From Mugil cephalus (taxonomy: Eukaryota; Chordata; Actinopteri; Mugiliformes; Mugilidae), in the NCBI RefSeq assembly GCF_022458985.1, contig NC_061774.1, positions 19,748,697 to 19,812,696 of the forward strand: DNA of 64,000 nt, given 5' to 3'. The notes beneath the pieces are model-generated. The model ran no database searches. It was given only the letters and a program-made list of their open reading frames with translations, and was not told the DNA's origin. Shown piece after piece: positions 35,985 to 48,300 of this stretch; position 1 is the first letter of the stretch, and every line of letters begins with the position of its first letter. Made by a program: the position numbers and the translations under genes.

Positions 35985-38941
35985 ATGGCAATCCTGTTTG
36001 CTGTGGTCGCCCGTGGAACCACTATTCTGGCCAAGCATGCCTGGTGTGGTGGCAATTTCCTCGAAGTTACTGAGCAGATTTTAGCCAAAATCCCCTCAGA
36101 GAATAACAAACTGACCTACAGCCACGGCAGGTAGGGCTGGACTTCAGTGTGTCTCACCCATCCTCATGTTGTTGTGTGTTTTCCCTGTATCATATCAGAA
36201 TATGTGGTGTGACTGAGTTGTGATTAAAACATGACTCAACTAATGTCTAACCCATTTTTGCTTTTTCTTGCAGCTACTTGTTTCATTACATCTGCCATGA
36301 CCGAATCATATACCTGTGCATCACTGATGATGTAAGTAAGCTTAGATATGTATACATTTTCTTTCTTTTCTTGGGATGCAGCCTTTAAATGTTCAAAGTC
36401 TAAAGAGATGACATTGGTAAAGGCCCTTGTTTTTTTTGTAGCGCCTTTCTACTTATTGGTGCTCAAAACGCTTTACAGTCAAATTACTCACACAAGCCAC
36501 AGACGTTCATTTATGGGAGCATTTTGGGGGTTCAGCGTCTCACATTCCCTGGGATAGAACTGTTAACCCTCTGGTTCATTGACAGCACATTACACGGTAG
36601 AGTGGTATATTTTTTAATCTTCCAAGCAAATTGATAAATGGACACATATGCAGTGTCTTTCTACCCTAACTGGTCCTACTGCTGTCAGTGCTGTACGCTT
36701 AAAGATAAAAGCAGGAACAGGTTCAGCCAGTTAATGTTTTTTACATACTGTACGTTTGGCTACGTTTAGTAAAATTGTACACTCAAAAATGCGCCGTTTA
36801 CTCAACGTGTTTCTTTTTTGTGTTTATATGTGTGTTTGTTTTTGTGTTTAACTCTTGTCTGCTAAAGGACTTTGAGAGGTCACGTGCATTCAGCTTCCTC
36901 AGCGAAGTCAAGAAGCGCTTCCAGACAACATACGGGTCACGAGCACAAACGGCCCTACCCTACGCCATGAACAGTGAGTTCTCCTCCACACTGGCAGCTC
37001 AAATGGTGAGTGTGACAGGATACTGAACGTACTCAGGAACACTGTCATGTGAGCACTGTATGGTTTTATTGTGGTTTTATTTTTATTTGTGTGGTCATCG
37101 AAAACAAAAGTGCACATTCAGCCCTTTCAGAATCCTAAATTTGAAATCAGGCTGCATCATACGCACAAATAAGAGGGTTTGAGAAAAACAATACAGCACG
37201 TACTACAGGATGTTTTTTTAAATCATCTTTCCAGATCAGGAAGTACGGAACGCACCACCTCAGGTGATCCGTGGAAAGCGGATGTAAACAAAAGAGTGTG
37301 CAGCAACTTGCTGATTTAACAGTGAAATAACAATTCAATGAAAACAAATATTATTCAAACATGTTTGATATTAATTCCAGCGGCTCTAATGGAACTATGA
37401 ATATTAAAGATGATTAGATTTCTCACACTGTTGTTGGGAGAGGTGAATCCGGGGATAAGTCAACCAAACGGTTCTTTAGTTTGGGCTGACCTCATTATAT
37501 CTTTTTTTTTTTTTTTTTTCTCCCTGTAGAAACACCACTCAGATCCACGGGGATCAGATCGTGTCACTGAGACTCAGATGCAAGTGGATGACCTGAAGGG
37601 CATAATGGTTCGCAACATAGGTGAGCATCGTTTGTATTTTATCTTTGTGCTGTGATGCTTCATGAAATTCTTTTTAATATAGGACTTGGAGATGATAATG
37701 GAATCAGATGTAATTGTAACTGTAACTGCCATTGTGCATGTTTTGTCCATAACGGAGGAATTGATGCACTAATTATGACAATATTTCACACAAATGTCTC
37801 AGCATGATATAGTAAAGTCAAAAGATAACTTGACTGAGGCATCCTAACATTCTGCAAAATACTTTTATTATATTAATTCAAAATCCTCACTGCATGAAAG
37901 ATACAGTCGTGCATACATAAACTGCAACTTGACTCGAGCTGGTTATTCTTGTCACACTCATCGGTGACCTCCTTTTTATGTTGTGCCCATGTAGTGCTGG
38001 CATTTGTTGCTCATGAAGCCGGAGGACAAATGTTCTTGCCAAGAAATTATGCAATGTTCATTTATTTTGTAAAAAAGTGATTCAAACTGGAGGACCGCGG
38101 CCTCAACTGTCCGATTTCAACGGCCTTTTATTATGAATCTCATCACACTAGACCTTTTGTGCCTTCCAAGTTAACTTTGGCTCTCTTTGTGTTCTTTCTC
38201 CAGACCTGGTAGCTCAGAGAGGGGAGAAGCTTGAGTTGCTGATTGACAAAGCAGAAAATCTGGTCGATTCAGTAAGTTCTTTTTTTCTGGTGCTTGATAT
38301 TTATCAGTCAGTGCGTTTACATGCAGAACTTAATCGAGCTATGCTCAAAATTCAGCTTTCTGACTACAGTCCTTGTCCCACTTTACATGCAACGGAGAAA
38401 ATCGAATAACCGACGGGAACATGTCCTCCTCCTCCACACTAGGTGTTTCCTTATCAGCCGATAAGGCACTTACAAGTGTTTACATGCACTTGCGTTGTCC
38501 AGCTAGAATCCTATAAAGGCGATAATTCGATTTTTACGAGTAAATGAGCTACTGGCAAGTCCAGTAACCCGTCGATGTTATTTTCTCTTCCTCCAGTCCG
38601 TCACATTTAAGACCACGAGTCGTAATCTTGCACGGGCCATGTGTATGAAGAATCTCAAGCTGACCATTGTCATCGTGGTGGTGTGTCTGGTGAGAATTGT
38701 TAATTTATCACCTTGTACACAGATTACTCGCCATACCAGTGCTCAGATTTTTCAGCTAAGTTATTTCCTTTCCTTCAGATTGGATTGTCAGTGAAGAAAT
38801 TCCTCTTGCGTGCGATTGAACCTTTAATGCTGCAAAAGTAGTGAACTTTGCCTCTTTGTTGTCTCTTCTCAGGTGGTGATTTACATCATCGTGTCTGCTG
38901 CTTGCGGTGGCCTCAGCTGGCCCTCCTGTGTCAAAAAATGA
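35985..38941 (+). CDS. vamp7: Vesicle-associated membrane protein 7 (longin R-SNARE), 220 aa, seven coding exons
   Basis: Exons 35985-36130, 36274-36331, 36868-37005, 37530-37620, 38204-38271, 38597-38689 and 38873-38941 join in phase with GT-AG junctions. VAMP7 drives fusion of late endosomes, lysosomes and secretory vesicles with target membranes. The start MAILFAVVARGTTILAKHAW and Kozak context (GCCATGG) match the family. The longin domain covers about residues 1-110. The R-SNARE motif follows (about 125-185) with the zero-layer Arg150 in LVAQRGEKLELL. A C-terminal anchor (about 189-208) and short lumenal tail end in SWPSCVKK. Length equals that of human VAMP7 and identity by eye is very high. 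It is divergent from polr1d upstream and in tandem with mtus1, whose likely first exon lies about 1.4 kb past the stop. Confidence 0.97.
36332..38203 (+). other. vamp7: vamp7 introns 2-4
   Basis: Other than the interspersed repeat fragment in intron 2 and a long T-run serving as the polypyrimidine tract before exon 4 (37502-37519), no element is recognised. Confidence 0.55.
36432..36545 (+). repeat. Fish interspersed repeat fragment in vamp7 intron 2
   Basis: Contains GTAGCGCCTTTCTACTTATT, then GCTCAAAACGCTTTACA and ACAGACGTTCATTTATGG, a pattern seen in many fish genomes (the 'caaagcgctttaca' repeats). Truncated. Confidence 0.5.
38305..38560. mobile_element. MITE-like element in vamp7 intron 5
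   Basis: Starts with CAGTGCGTTTACATGCAGAA and contains further TTTACATGCA repeats (near 38.38 and 38.48 kb) plus ATTCGATTTTT. The same words occur in the element at about 14.5 kb. Such sequences are typical of short fish MITEs without coding capacity. Ends are approximate. Confidence 0.5.
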
Positions 38942-40082
38942 GAGAAGAGGGAGATAAAGGAGAAGGGACGAGGGGGAGAAGTGCCTGTTCAACTCTTACC
39001 AATGGACACAAAAGGAAATACAGTTTCTTTGTCTTACTCCTTTAGCTTCAACGTCTGTGGAAGACATGCTTTCCTCCTCCTCCTGTCTCCTTCCTCAGCC
39101 CACCTTTAAGAGTCTGCACATGTATTTGCCTTTTGGACCGGGAGTCCCACCTCATACCCACTCTAATGGACAGCAGCCACGTGGCTTAAAACTGATGTGG
39201 AACAATAACCTTGCCATATGTTAATCTGGTACATTCATCTTGTCTCATACACTCAGTGGCCTGATGTATCATTTCAAGATACTGTCCTGCATCTATCTGT
39301 GTAATGAATCCATTCAAACTGATCACAGAGATAGCAAAGTTTAATTTGTTATTGTCCTGTTGTACCTTTGATGTCAACACAGACATGTGGGACTTGCAAG
39401 TGAAGGTGTCATCAATGTTGCATTTCAAAATCCATCATGAAGGACTCACCTGTATTGTCTGGTTTGCTGCCATATAATTGAAGACGTTTTGACTAAACCT
39501 TGACCGAAGCAGATTTAACGATTCACATAATTTTATCACAGATAAAACAATAACACCTTCTAAAAGAAACTTGTAAAGTGCTAGGTATGGTCGTACAAAT
39601 AAATATTGTACATTTCATTGATATTATTAAGACGTAATAGATATTTTAAGTCAAGTTTGATTTAGGAGAAATTCTTGTTCTTTATCCTGCCTGTGGACTT
39701 GATGAGAGGCTTCCATTTACCTCCCCCTGGATGTTAGGTCGTGCTCATATTTTCTTTCTGTTAACACGATGCACTTTTTATATTGTACATAGATTTGCTT
39801 TCTGGCATCACATGGCTTATGAACATGTAATTATTTAATTATTGTACATCCAGAATTAAGTGAATAAAACTGATGGTATAAAGTGGTACATCTTTACACA
39901 AGAAAATAATTATGGCATGTCTTTTTATCTTGCACTTGGTTATATTAACAATGATTTTTTATATATATAATCTGGAAAGATTTTTTTTTATTTTTTACAA
40001 CATTATTACAAACCTCACAAACCACCATAACACTGACAGTATAACCACGTCACATGCTCTCACTCATAATGTGGTCAATAAA
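38942..40082 (+). other. vamp7: 3' UTR of vamp7 with several polyadenylation signals
   Basis: AATAAA occurs at 39598-39603, 39863-39868 and 40077-40082. The first two fit a 3' UTR of about 0.65-0.95 kb. Short ORFs in it are not conserved genes. Confidence 0.55.
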
Positions 40083-40359
40083 AGGGCCCTGAACACTAAT
40101 GTATCTGGCATGAGCACCTGACACTCAAGTGCAATATATTTCTTCTACGTACAGTCAGGAAGTCTTACACCTACACTGTTAGGGATGGCGTTTTAAATTC
40201 ACTTATTCTTTATTTGATCATATCTAATTGCACCCACCTCCAGCTGGGAGTGACCTGCAACAACTCATGCTCCAACTGCACCGCGCTGGGGTCAAAGTTC
40301 AAGCAAACAGCACTTGTTCGTCACTCCTACTGGACAATTGGTGAACTATTATGAGCCGC

Positions 40360-40461
40360 ATGCGTTGCAGTGAAAAAGTGAAGCGAGCAGGTGACGTTGA
40401 TTAATCACGATCACCAAGACGTTGTCCGCGCTCCCGACGCCGATGCTCGCTCTCGTGACAG
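40360..40461 (+). other. mtus1: Probable non-coding first exon of mtus1 (long isoform)
   Basis: A GC- and CpG-richer stretch ends at a strong donor (CGTGACAG|GTAACC), about 4.8 kb upstream of the acceptor before the large coding exon (TCTTTACAG at 45244-45252). A second donor-like site (GACACG|GTAAGC, near 43.62 kb) follows another GC-rich patch and could mark an alternative leader exon. Both are inferred from splice signals only. Confidence 0.4.
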
Positions 40462-43400
40462 GTAACCAGCCGTTTTCCTTGGCGCTGTGCTAATTTATTT
40501 ATTTGTTTATTTTTGTTAAACTCAGTTTCATGGAGGCGGTTTTCCACAGTATGACTTAAATCCCGATTACGTGGCAGGGAAATGGTAATTTTCGGTGTTT
40601 CTTTAAGTTGAATTCATGAGAAAATGTATAACGTTTCTCCTCTCAACAGAAAATAACAGGCAGTTATTTTTAGCTAACACAGTGCTAGCAAAATATTTAC
40701 AACGGCTGTTTATTTTTATTCCTTTATTTTGTATTTTTTCGACTACTGTGGCAATTAATTAATTATTTAATTAAAGCGGCTTTTAGTGGCGGTATGTCCG
40801 TTGTGTTTGTGCTTAAATATGACAACCACCTCATAAATGAGCTCCGTAACCAGACTATAAACCGTAGAAGGACTTGGAAGGATACAATTTACTTGCTATT
40901 TGTAGCTACACACACTATGTTTACGCCTGATGTAATTTTAGAGCTAAGGGGGGCAGACCTCGCATGGGGGTAATCTAGCAGTCAGGTGCAAAGGGGCAAA
41001 GTTGTTTTGATCGGAAGATGTTGTACAAGTGACTTCATGTGAGGGCCAGGGAGGAGTGAAGTACCACAATTACACCAAGCAGGAGTCATTAGTGTTACTC
41101 CTCATCTTTAAAATATACACACGTGGCTTGTGTGTTCTAAATTTAATGCAATTTCACATAAAACAACTGCCAAAATAGTATACTGTTGACAGTCCAAACA
41201 CAGTGTTTCAGGTTGACCTGCTGGGATAATTCAGGCAGCTGGATGAAAACTAGTGATGTGTGGGTCGATACTGAAATATCGATACCTCCAATTCCAGATA
41301 TTTATGCTCTAAAATCAGTTCTCTAGTCAAACATCGGATACTCCATGTCAGTCATTCGAGGTAATGTTTGTCATTAACAGGCACACAGTAGGAAACAGCC
41401 AAACTATTGAGATATAGGAACACAACAAACCTTGTGAAACAGCTCAGGTTAAACCACAAAACAGAATGTGAGGCATTTATGATGAGGCAGACAAAAGAGG
41501 AGAGCACAGTGTCAGAATTAAGATGTGAGTTTTCATTTTTATAATTGTTCTTAATAATTAAACAGTTTATTTTAACAGTTGTACTATTTTATTATTCTAC
41601 TTCAGATCTGTATTGCCGATACCAGCCTGAATTTTACTCAGTATCGGCATAGAAAGGAAATCGGTGTATTGGACTACACTAACGAAAAGCATAACCATTC
41701 AACCATACGCCAGGGCCTTCCTCTGTAAATAGAGGCGCTCAGTTCTTGTTTTTCAAGTGTGACATCAGTAGCATCTTTGTGTGAAAGAGAAACGACGAGG
41801 ACAGATTTCCAGAACTGCTGACACGTGCACCTGTTTTTCACTAGATGGCATAAGGCCACAGCTTTGTCTTGAAATGTCTTCTTTTTGAAGCACGTTTCTG
41901 ATTGAAACAGAGCTCCGTGCTGTTGTACTGACCGGGCTCATTAGTGTGGGTTGTGCCCCCGTGCTTTACAGAGGACAGCCTTATCCCTCTGCTGTGCTGA
42001 CTGGATCCCCCCCCCCCCCCCCTTGTCTGACCTGCTGCCCTGTCGTAGTGTGGGCCACTACTGTGTCTTGGCTTTTGATGCCTGGCTCTGCTACTCATAA
42101 CTGCTCGCTGTGTGATGCTAATATGTCCAGTCACCCATGCTAAGGCTGGGAAAGGCCACTTGGAGCTTTGTGAGTAGGTGCCCGAGGGCCTTAACAAATA
42201 GAGAAGGATTGTCCTATCGCTCTCGCTCTGACTTTTAAACATATAATTCAGTGTGACGGCAGTAACTTTTATTTTATTCCTCTAAAGATAAATGATCTGA
42301 GTTGTGTGTATGTCAGGCAGATTGCATTTATTGCTAATACTCTGAGGCCCTTATAAAAATCAATTTTACACTGTTGTTTAACAAGGTCGAATGGCTCTCA
42401 AAATACAGGATTCAATTGACCACGCAACGGGCAGCTTACTTGCTGTCTGTCATGAGAGGGGTTTTAGTCGGGCACACTACTTGTTTTGACTGTACAGTAC
42501 AGTGTATAATATTTAGGTGGCAGCATTCAGTGCATCACCGTGGTTATGATCTGCAGAGTCTTAAAGCTGCTTTTCTAAATTCTCCTGAAAAGGGACGTCA
42601 CATCCTTATTCAACAGTCTTAGTTGGAAGCTGCGATTATATGCTTACATTGCATAACAAGTAACCAATTTTTACTTTTATTTTTTTTGGACATCATACTA
42701 ACTGTTAGAACTCTGAGGAGATTATAACCTGCTCTTAACAATGATTTACATCTTGTCTCTAGTTAAGATTAGATGGTCGTTCCAAGGGTCACGGGCCTTG
42801 TATAGATTAAGCAGAAATAGCTTGGGTGTTAGGGGTCTTAGACTCTGGTGTCACATCACGCCTGTACGTCTGGATCAGGTGTCAGGCTGTTTATGTACAA
42901 CATGAGGCATCTCGTCACCGGAGAAAAAACACCAGCTATACTGACACTCTAATGTGTAGGTGAGTTTTAATGTACAGTTTGGCTTGGAATTGGTTGTGGT
43001 GCAACTTTATCCTGCACCCAGGCCTCCTGTCACTCTGCTCTTTTCATTTATCTCGCCCGATACATTCCTTCATAAAAGACGGACCTTGGCTGCTTAGCAA
43101 CAATGAATGCCAACTCCGTATGGCAGTCTCTGGCCACTCCCCTTCACTGGGCTCGGCAAGGATAAGGTAACATGTTGCTTTCTTCCTCGCTAGCTCCCTT
43201 TTGTAAACTTGGGAATGGAACTCTAAACTGAGCACAGTCCCTAGCTGGACTTTGACATGCTTGCACAGACAGAGCAGTGTGCTGCTGATGCTGTCTGACA
43301 CGAGAGCTAGTTGGCGAGATTGCTGATCCACTGCTGCAGTAGGCCTGTAGGGCAAAGTCACGTTACCTCAGGAAGGGGAGGGAGAAAAGAGAAGCGAACA

Positions 43401-45252
43401 ACTGCACAGGGGGCACCCTCATTCAGGCTGCGATGTTACTGATGCACGGCTGATTCTGAACACGAGGAGGGAGTAGTGATGGGATGGGGACCGACTCACA
43501 CTACTGTCTGCTCAGTTGGCTCGATTAAGCGCTTAGGAAGAAAAGCAGTAGTGAGATTGTTTCTTAAAGGCTAAACTGAGCAGTGCCTACCCGCAAAACT
43601 GAATGATCTCTGCCATGACACGGTAAGCTACAAAGAGGATTGCAGGATTGTATTATTTTTTTTTGTTATTATTTTTCCTTCACTGAAGTACACAGGACAG
43701 AGAGGGACGCCAGTAGAGGTATTGGAAGTTAGTTTATATATATCAGTTGAACACCTTTTCATTCAAAGTGTTTAAACCAATTGTGTTTTCATACAGTGGT
43801 TTTATTTGTTAATGGGTTTTTTTCCTGTCTGTTGGCTCAGTGTTTTGTGACTTTGATCATAGAGTTTTTGTTATTCCATAAACATTGTCACATCGTGGTT
43901 TGTTTCTAGTACAATCGAACCTTATGTAATACTTGCTTAGTCACATTACAAGGTTCAGTGTGCAGAGCACTTTAACCAGGCATCACATTTTTGATTGTAG
44001 AGACTGTAATCTGAAGTAAGGTGTGTTGTTTCTCTACCTATTAACCAGACATGAGTCACTGAGCTTTAGACTGTTGCCCATGTTAATAGAGGAGGGGCTG
44101 CTTTATTATATCTTATCAGTTCTGCCATTGAAAGATTTTTACGGGACGGAATTGTATGTATTTCTAAGTAATATTTAAAATGTACTGACTTGGTGCTGCA
44201 GAGGCCTGAATGGTTCTGTCAATCGTGCTCTTTTTATTTATTGTATTTACTTTTACTGTGTTATAAGATTTAAGTTTAAAGCTTTAAGTTGTAGTTTAAT
44301 TTTTAATTATTTATAATTTGATATGACTTTCATGTCTCACAGTGTCAAAATACATTAGGTTGGCTTTGTTAAACATACCAGATTTTGACAGTAAAACAGT
44401 CACTCAGTCTAATTATAGTTTTGTGCACCTCAGTTATGTAGTGACATTTGGCCAAGCACCAAATACACATTTGTTCTTGGAGGGTCTTGTTCAGCACTCT
44501 ATGCAGAAGGTAAGGGAAAGCTAAACATATAAGCTAAGGTTTTGCTGCCAGGAAGCATGAGTTTCACATACCACTGAACTGATAAACGTAACAAAGGGAA
44601 TAGTTGATGTATGTTTTCATCCATTATTTCATGGTGATTATGACTATGACAGTGGGAGCTATACAACTTTACAATATCGGTCATTTGCTTTGGAGTCATG
44701 TTTAGATTATTAATTATGTGTTAATTTACATCCAAATTTGGCTATTTTCTTCAATGCAGTAAGGTGTCTTGGTTCTGCATAATGGGGCGTTTTAAAGCTG
44801 TTGGTGACCTGATATCTTTCCCTCTCGTGGTACGTACCACAGTGGTGCCTTTGTTGTAGTAGTGGCTGGACAGCTTTGCAGTTCAGCCTGCTTAAATAAA
44901 CAGTGCACAGCAACGCAGTTAAGATAGCTGTTTACTTCTCATTCCAAATCCCAGTTGGCTCATGTCAAAGTAGAAGCATGGCTCTTAACTGTTGGTCCAT
45001 CCTCGCATTAAGGCTTTCATAAAACCATGACTCAGCAGAGACAGCATCAGCAACAGTGGTGCTGAACTTCCATAACTTTTTCAGAACTGTCACCTGTTTT
45101 ATCCCCCTTGTTTGCAGGCCTGCTTTTTTTGGAATAGGATTGTGGTATTCTGTGAAAATATCAGCATAAATTGACGCTGTTTTATATATATATATGCGTG
45201 TGTGCGTGCATGTTGTGTGTATATATAATGTGACCTATCCCTCTCTTTACAG
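40462..45252 (+). other. mtus1: mtus1 leader intron region
   Basis: No coding exon is seen. It contains a 16-base C-run (42007-42022), a near-consensus CTCF-like word (CACTAGATGGC, near 41.84 kb) and an alternating TA/TG patch just before the large exon (about 45.18-45.23 kb). Confidence 0.5.
42007..42022. repeat. Poly-C run (16 bases)
   Basis: Unusually long homopolymer of C in the mtus1 leader intron. Could also reflect a sequencing-length error. Confidence 0.85.
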
Positions 45253-45277
45253 ACCTTCTGCCTGGTCACCAAATTTG

Positions 45278-45337
45278 ATGGATTATAGTGCTGTTGACCG
45301 GAGTCAAGGCTACTCAGTACTTACTCTATCCGAGTAG
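45278..45337 (+). CDS. Upstream ORF (19 codons) in the mtus1 large exon
   Basis: ATG at 45278 encodes MDYSAVDRSQGYSVLTLSE and stops 16 bases before the chosen mtus1 start, in a different frame. It lies downstream of the acceptor, so it would be in every long-isoform mRNA. Its role as a translation brake is inference. Confidence 0.4.
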   Translation: MDYSAVDRSQGYSVLTLSE

Positions 45338-45353
45338 GTGCAATCCCATCAGA

Positions 45354-48300
45354 ATGTCTAATAGAACATTTATGATGTCCACCGACCAAGTTGAGGGGAC
45401 AGCTCCTCAGCCTCACAGAGCCCTGCAGCTGGTTATATCCCCCGAGAGTCACTACCTGTCAATGTCACCTGACTCTGAAAGCAGTATTTCCAACCCGAGT
45501 GATGGAGAAGCCAGAAGCTCCACTGACGTAAACACACTGGAGTGCTGCATCAATGAATGTTCCCCCTTAAATAACCTCTGCAACAGCACCTTATCACAGG
45601 GGGCGAGCACAAACATGAATCAGACTTTCATTGCCACACCTGTAAATGGGAGCATGAATTTTTGGAATGAAAACTTGAACCTGATGAGCGGCGAAGATCA
45701 TGGATCAGAGAAGTGCCAGACCTTTAGTAAACTCACAGAAGAAGAAGGGAGTGCAGGGATCTCTCCAGACTCTGCTGGCAGGGACAGCCAACTTAGTTCT
45801 TATGAGAATTCTTGTAGAGGATCCACTGAGAATGATTGCTGCTTCCTGAGCTCTGGGGAAATGGTAATGAGGAACAACAGTTTCAGTCTTGAGGACCAGT
45901 CTGTCTTGGTAGTCTCTTCCCTGGATGAATCGTCCCTCTCTCCAGCTGCAGGTCGTCCAGCATTGCCTACTGACTCTAACCTGCTGTCATCAGCTCTTCC
46001 AATTGTTCGTGAAAAATCAACAGAGAGGGCTACTGAGGAGAACACAGGCAATCCTTGTCTTGGCATGACTTTCACTCAGCCAGACAACTGGGAGCTCCTC
46101 ACTGAGGAAAATGATAAAGCAACACCCAGCTCTCTTGTACCTCTGCCAAGTGAGAATGAAGGGAGTCTTTTGATGACTTTTATCTACGAAACATCTACAG
46201 AATCCAGAAAAGAGACAGAGTTTCCCAGTGCTGAAGGAGATCCCGTGCCTTATTTTTTGGGGACAATTACACCAGAACAAGGCAAGAACTTTGCAACCCT
46301 AAACCCTAACCCTGTGCAAGAGAGTGATAAAGATATTCATACTTCCACTCCGGTACAAAACACTGGGAACCAGATACCCGGCCCCCCTTCCTTTTCTCAG
46401 TCTCCTTGTACTGGAAATGCAAGCAGCCCTAAACTCCACCCTGTTAAAGAGCGTCAGTCTCCTGTTACTCCTAAACAGCGTCTGGCAAACAGAGTGCCAC
46501 CTTCTGGTAGCAAAGTAAAGAAAATTGAAATTAAGAAATTTCCAAAGCCGGACTTCAGTAGTGTGAAATCTAAAATCATCACTCGAGCTACACATCAAAT
46601 AGCAGTGCGGAAACCAACACAAGTTAATGTCAACAATAAACATAATGGCGTGCAAAGAGCAGCCACTGTCAGGGTTAGTCCTGTCAAAACGAGGAGTAGG
46701 AATGCTAGTGGGCATAACATTGTGAATGGACAGGACAAGATCAGAGCATCCCCACCTGAAAAATACCCAGTAGCAACTGACTGTGCCTCAGCAATCCAAT
46801 GCAGTAATGCAAACTCTGAAACAAAGCAGGTGGTCTCAAACCAAGAATCAGCACAGCAATCTGGCAGCGAGACAACCTGCTTCTCATCCTTGGATAAAAC
46901 ACCTGTTAGAAGTGGTCAAAAAGATCGCAAACCAACTGCAAAGAAGGGTGTGTCAGAGAAAATTGAGGTCAGGTCAGACTCGGCTGTAGGTCAGGACAGG
47001 CCTCATCTCTGCAAGACTCGACCTCGCTGCTCATCTGAGAGTTCACCATCTAGGCCACCCAAGGAGAAAAGATCTCTCACATTCTCAGCCAGTTTTACTG
47101 TTCCCAGAGCTGACTGCCACCGTAGCCACACTAAACCAGGGACCCTGAACAGCTCTTCCCGGTATAAACGGCCTGTCCAGTCCGAGGAAGCAAATGGATC
47201 TACTGAAAACTCCTCAAGAGAGGTTAAGAAAATCAGCCTGGTGGTGAGTAGATGCATGTCCAACAACTGGAAATAAATAAATATGCTGAACCCCTGCTAA
47301 TATCATATTTGGTTGTAAATTTTCTTTAAACCACAACAAAGCTGAAAAACAGGACACAGAAATATTTGTTTGGAGCTGTGAGGGATATTTGGTGGAAAAA
47401 TGAAGTGTATAGGTTGTAATTTAGTGAGTGACACCATGCTCTCTTTTCAGGCAGAATTGGATAACTGGAAGACTAGACTTCGAGGGAGACCATCCCCTAG
47501 GCGAGGTGCCAGTCCCAGACCAGCCACTCTGTCAGACAGGCAGAGACTGGGAACCCTGGGAAGGGATGAATCCAGGACCTCCAAAGCTGTGGAGCCAACT
47601 CAATCCAAACAGAGGAGCATTACAGGTTTGACACATCTTTGTTTGACTAAATGCATGTCATGTTTTTGAGTGATATTGGGCCAAATTGTTATGTTGTGAA
47701 ACTGTAGAAGACTTCAGAAAAGATGCTGTGTTGACGAAGGCAATTGTTGACCAATAAATGTCATAGGTTCGTAGGTAAGTCCTACAAGCTACTTGGACAG
47801 TTCAAATCCGACTGATTTCCTTTATCTCACGTGTTGTGTAAAAGAAAAAAAAAATAGTGTGTCAGTGTTTAATCCTGTGTGGAGAAGCTCAATTTGATTG
47901 TTCGCCTTAGACTTCCTTATAGGTAATTGTAAACTATAATTATGTAGATCTTTGTAACATAGTTTGTTCAATCAGAAAACAACATTTAGCACTATCTCTG
48001 CTCGGCCCGCTGTCTTGACCTCATCCGTGTTTAACAGGAACAGTGTTGGATACAGATATCACCTCCGGTCTATGACCAGAGTTTTGGCATGAGCAGACAA
48101 CTCTCTCTGTGTTAGTGGTCTACATAGTAAGACGAGTCCTGGGAAGAGGTGGACTCTTCCTCTCTTGGGAGGCCATCTGTACGAATGGGAAAGGCAGGGG
48201 AAGGAAAGGGAGGTTTTAGCTAACCAGTGGCTTTAAAGTGAGAAAACAATGTTTTGAAAGAAGTAGTAACATTGTTATGCTCCAGCTACACCAGGCACTC

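Noticed and set aside
43380-43622. Alternative mtus1 leader exon ending at GACACG|GTAAGC
   Set aside because: Only a donor-like site and moderate GC content support it, so it is mentioned with the leader but not called separately.
45288-45353. Upstream extension of the mtus1 open frame to a GTG codon (22 extra residues)
   Set aside because: The first base triplet is GTG, not ATG; a strong splice acceptor lies just upstream and the first in-frame ATG is at 45354.
45800-46715. Antisense ORFs inside the large mtus1 exon
   Set aside because: They are shadows of a real 630-codon exon read in the opposite frame.
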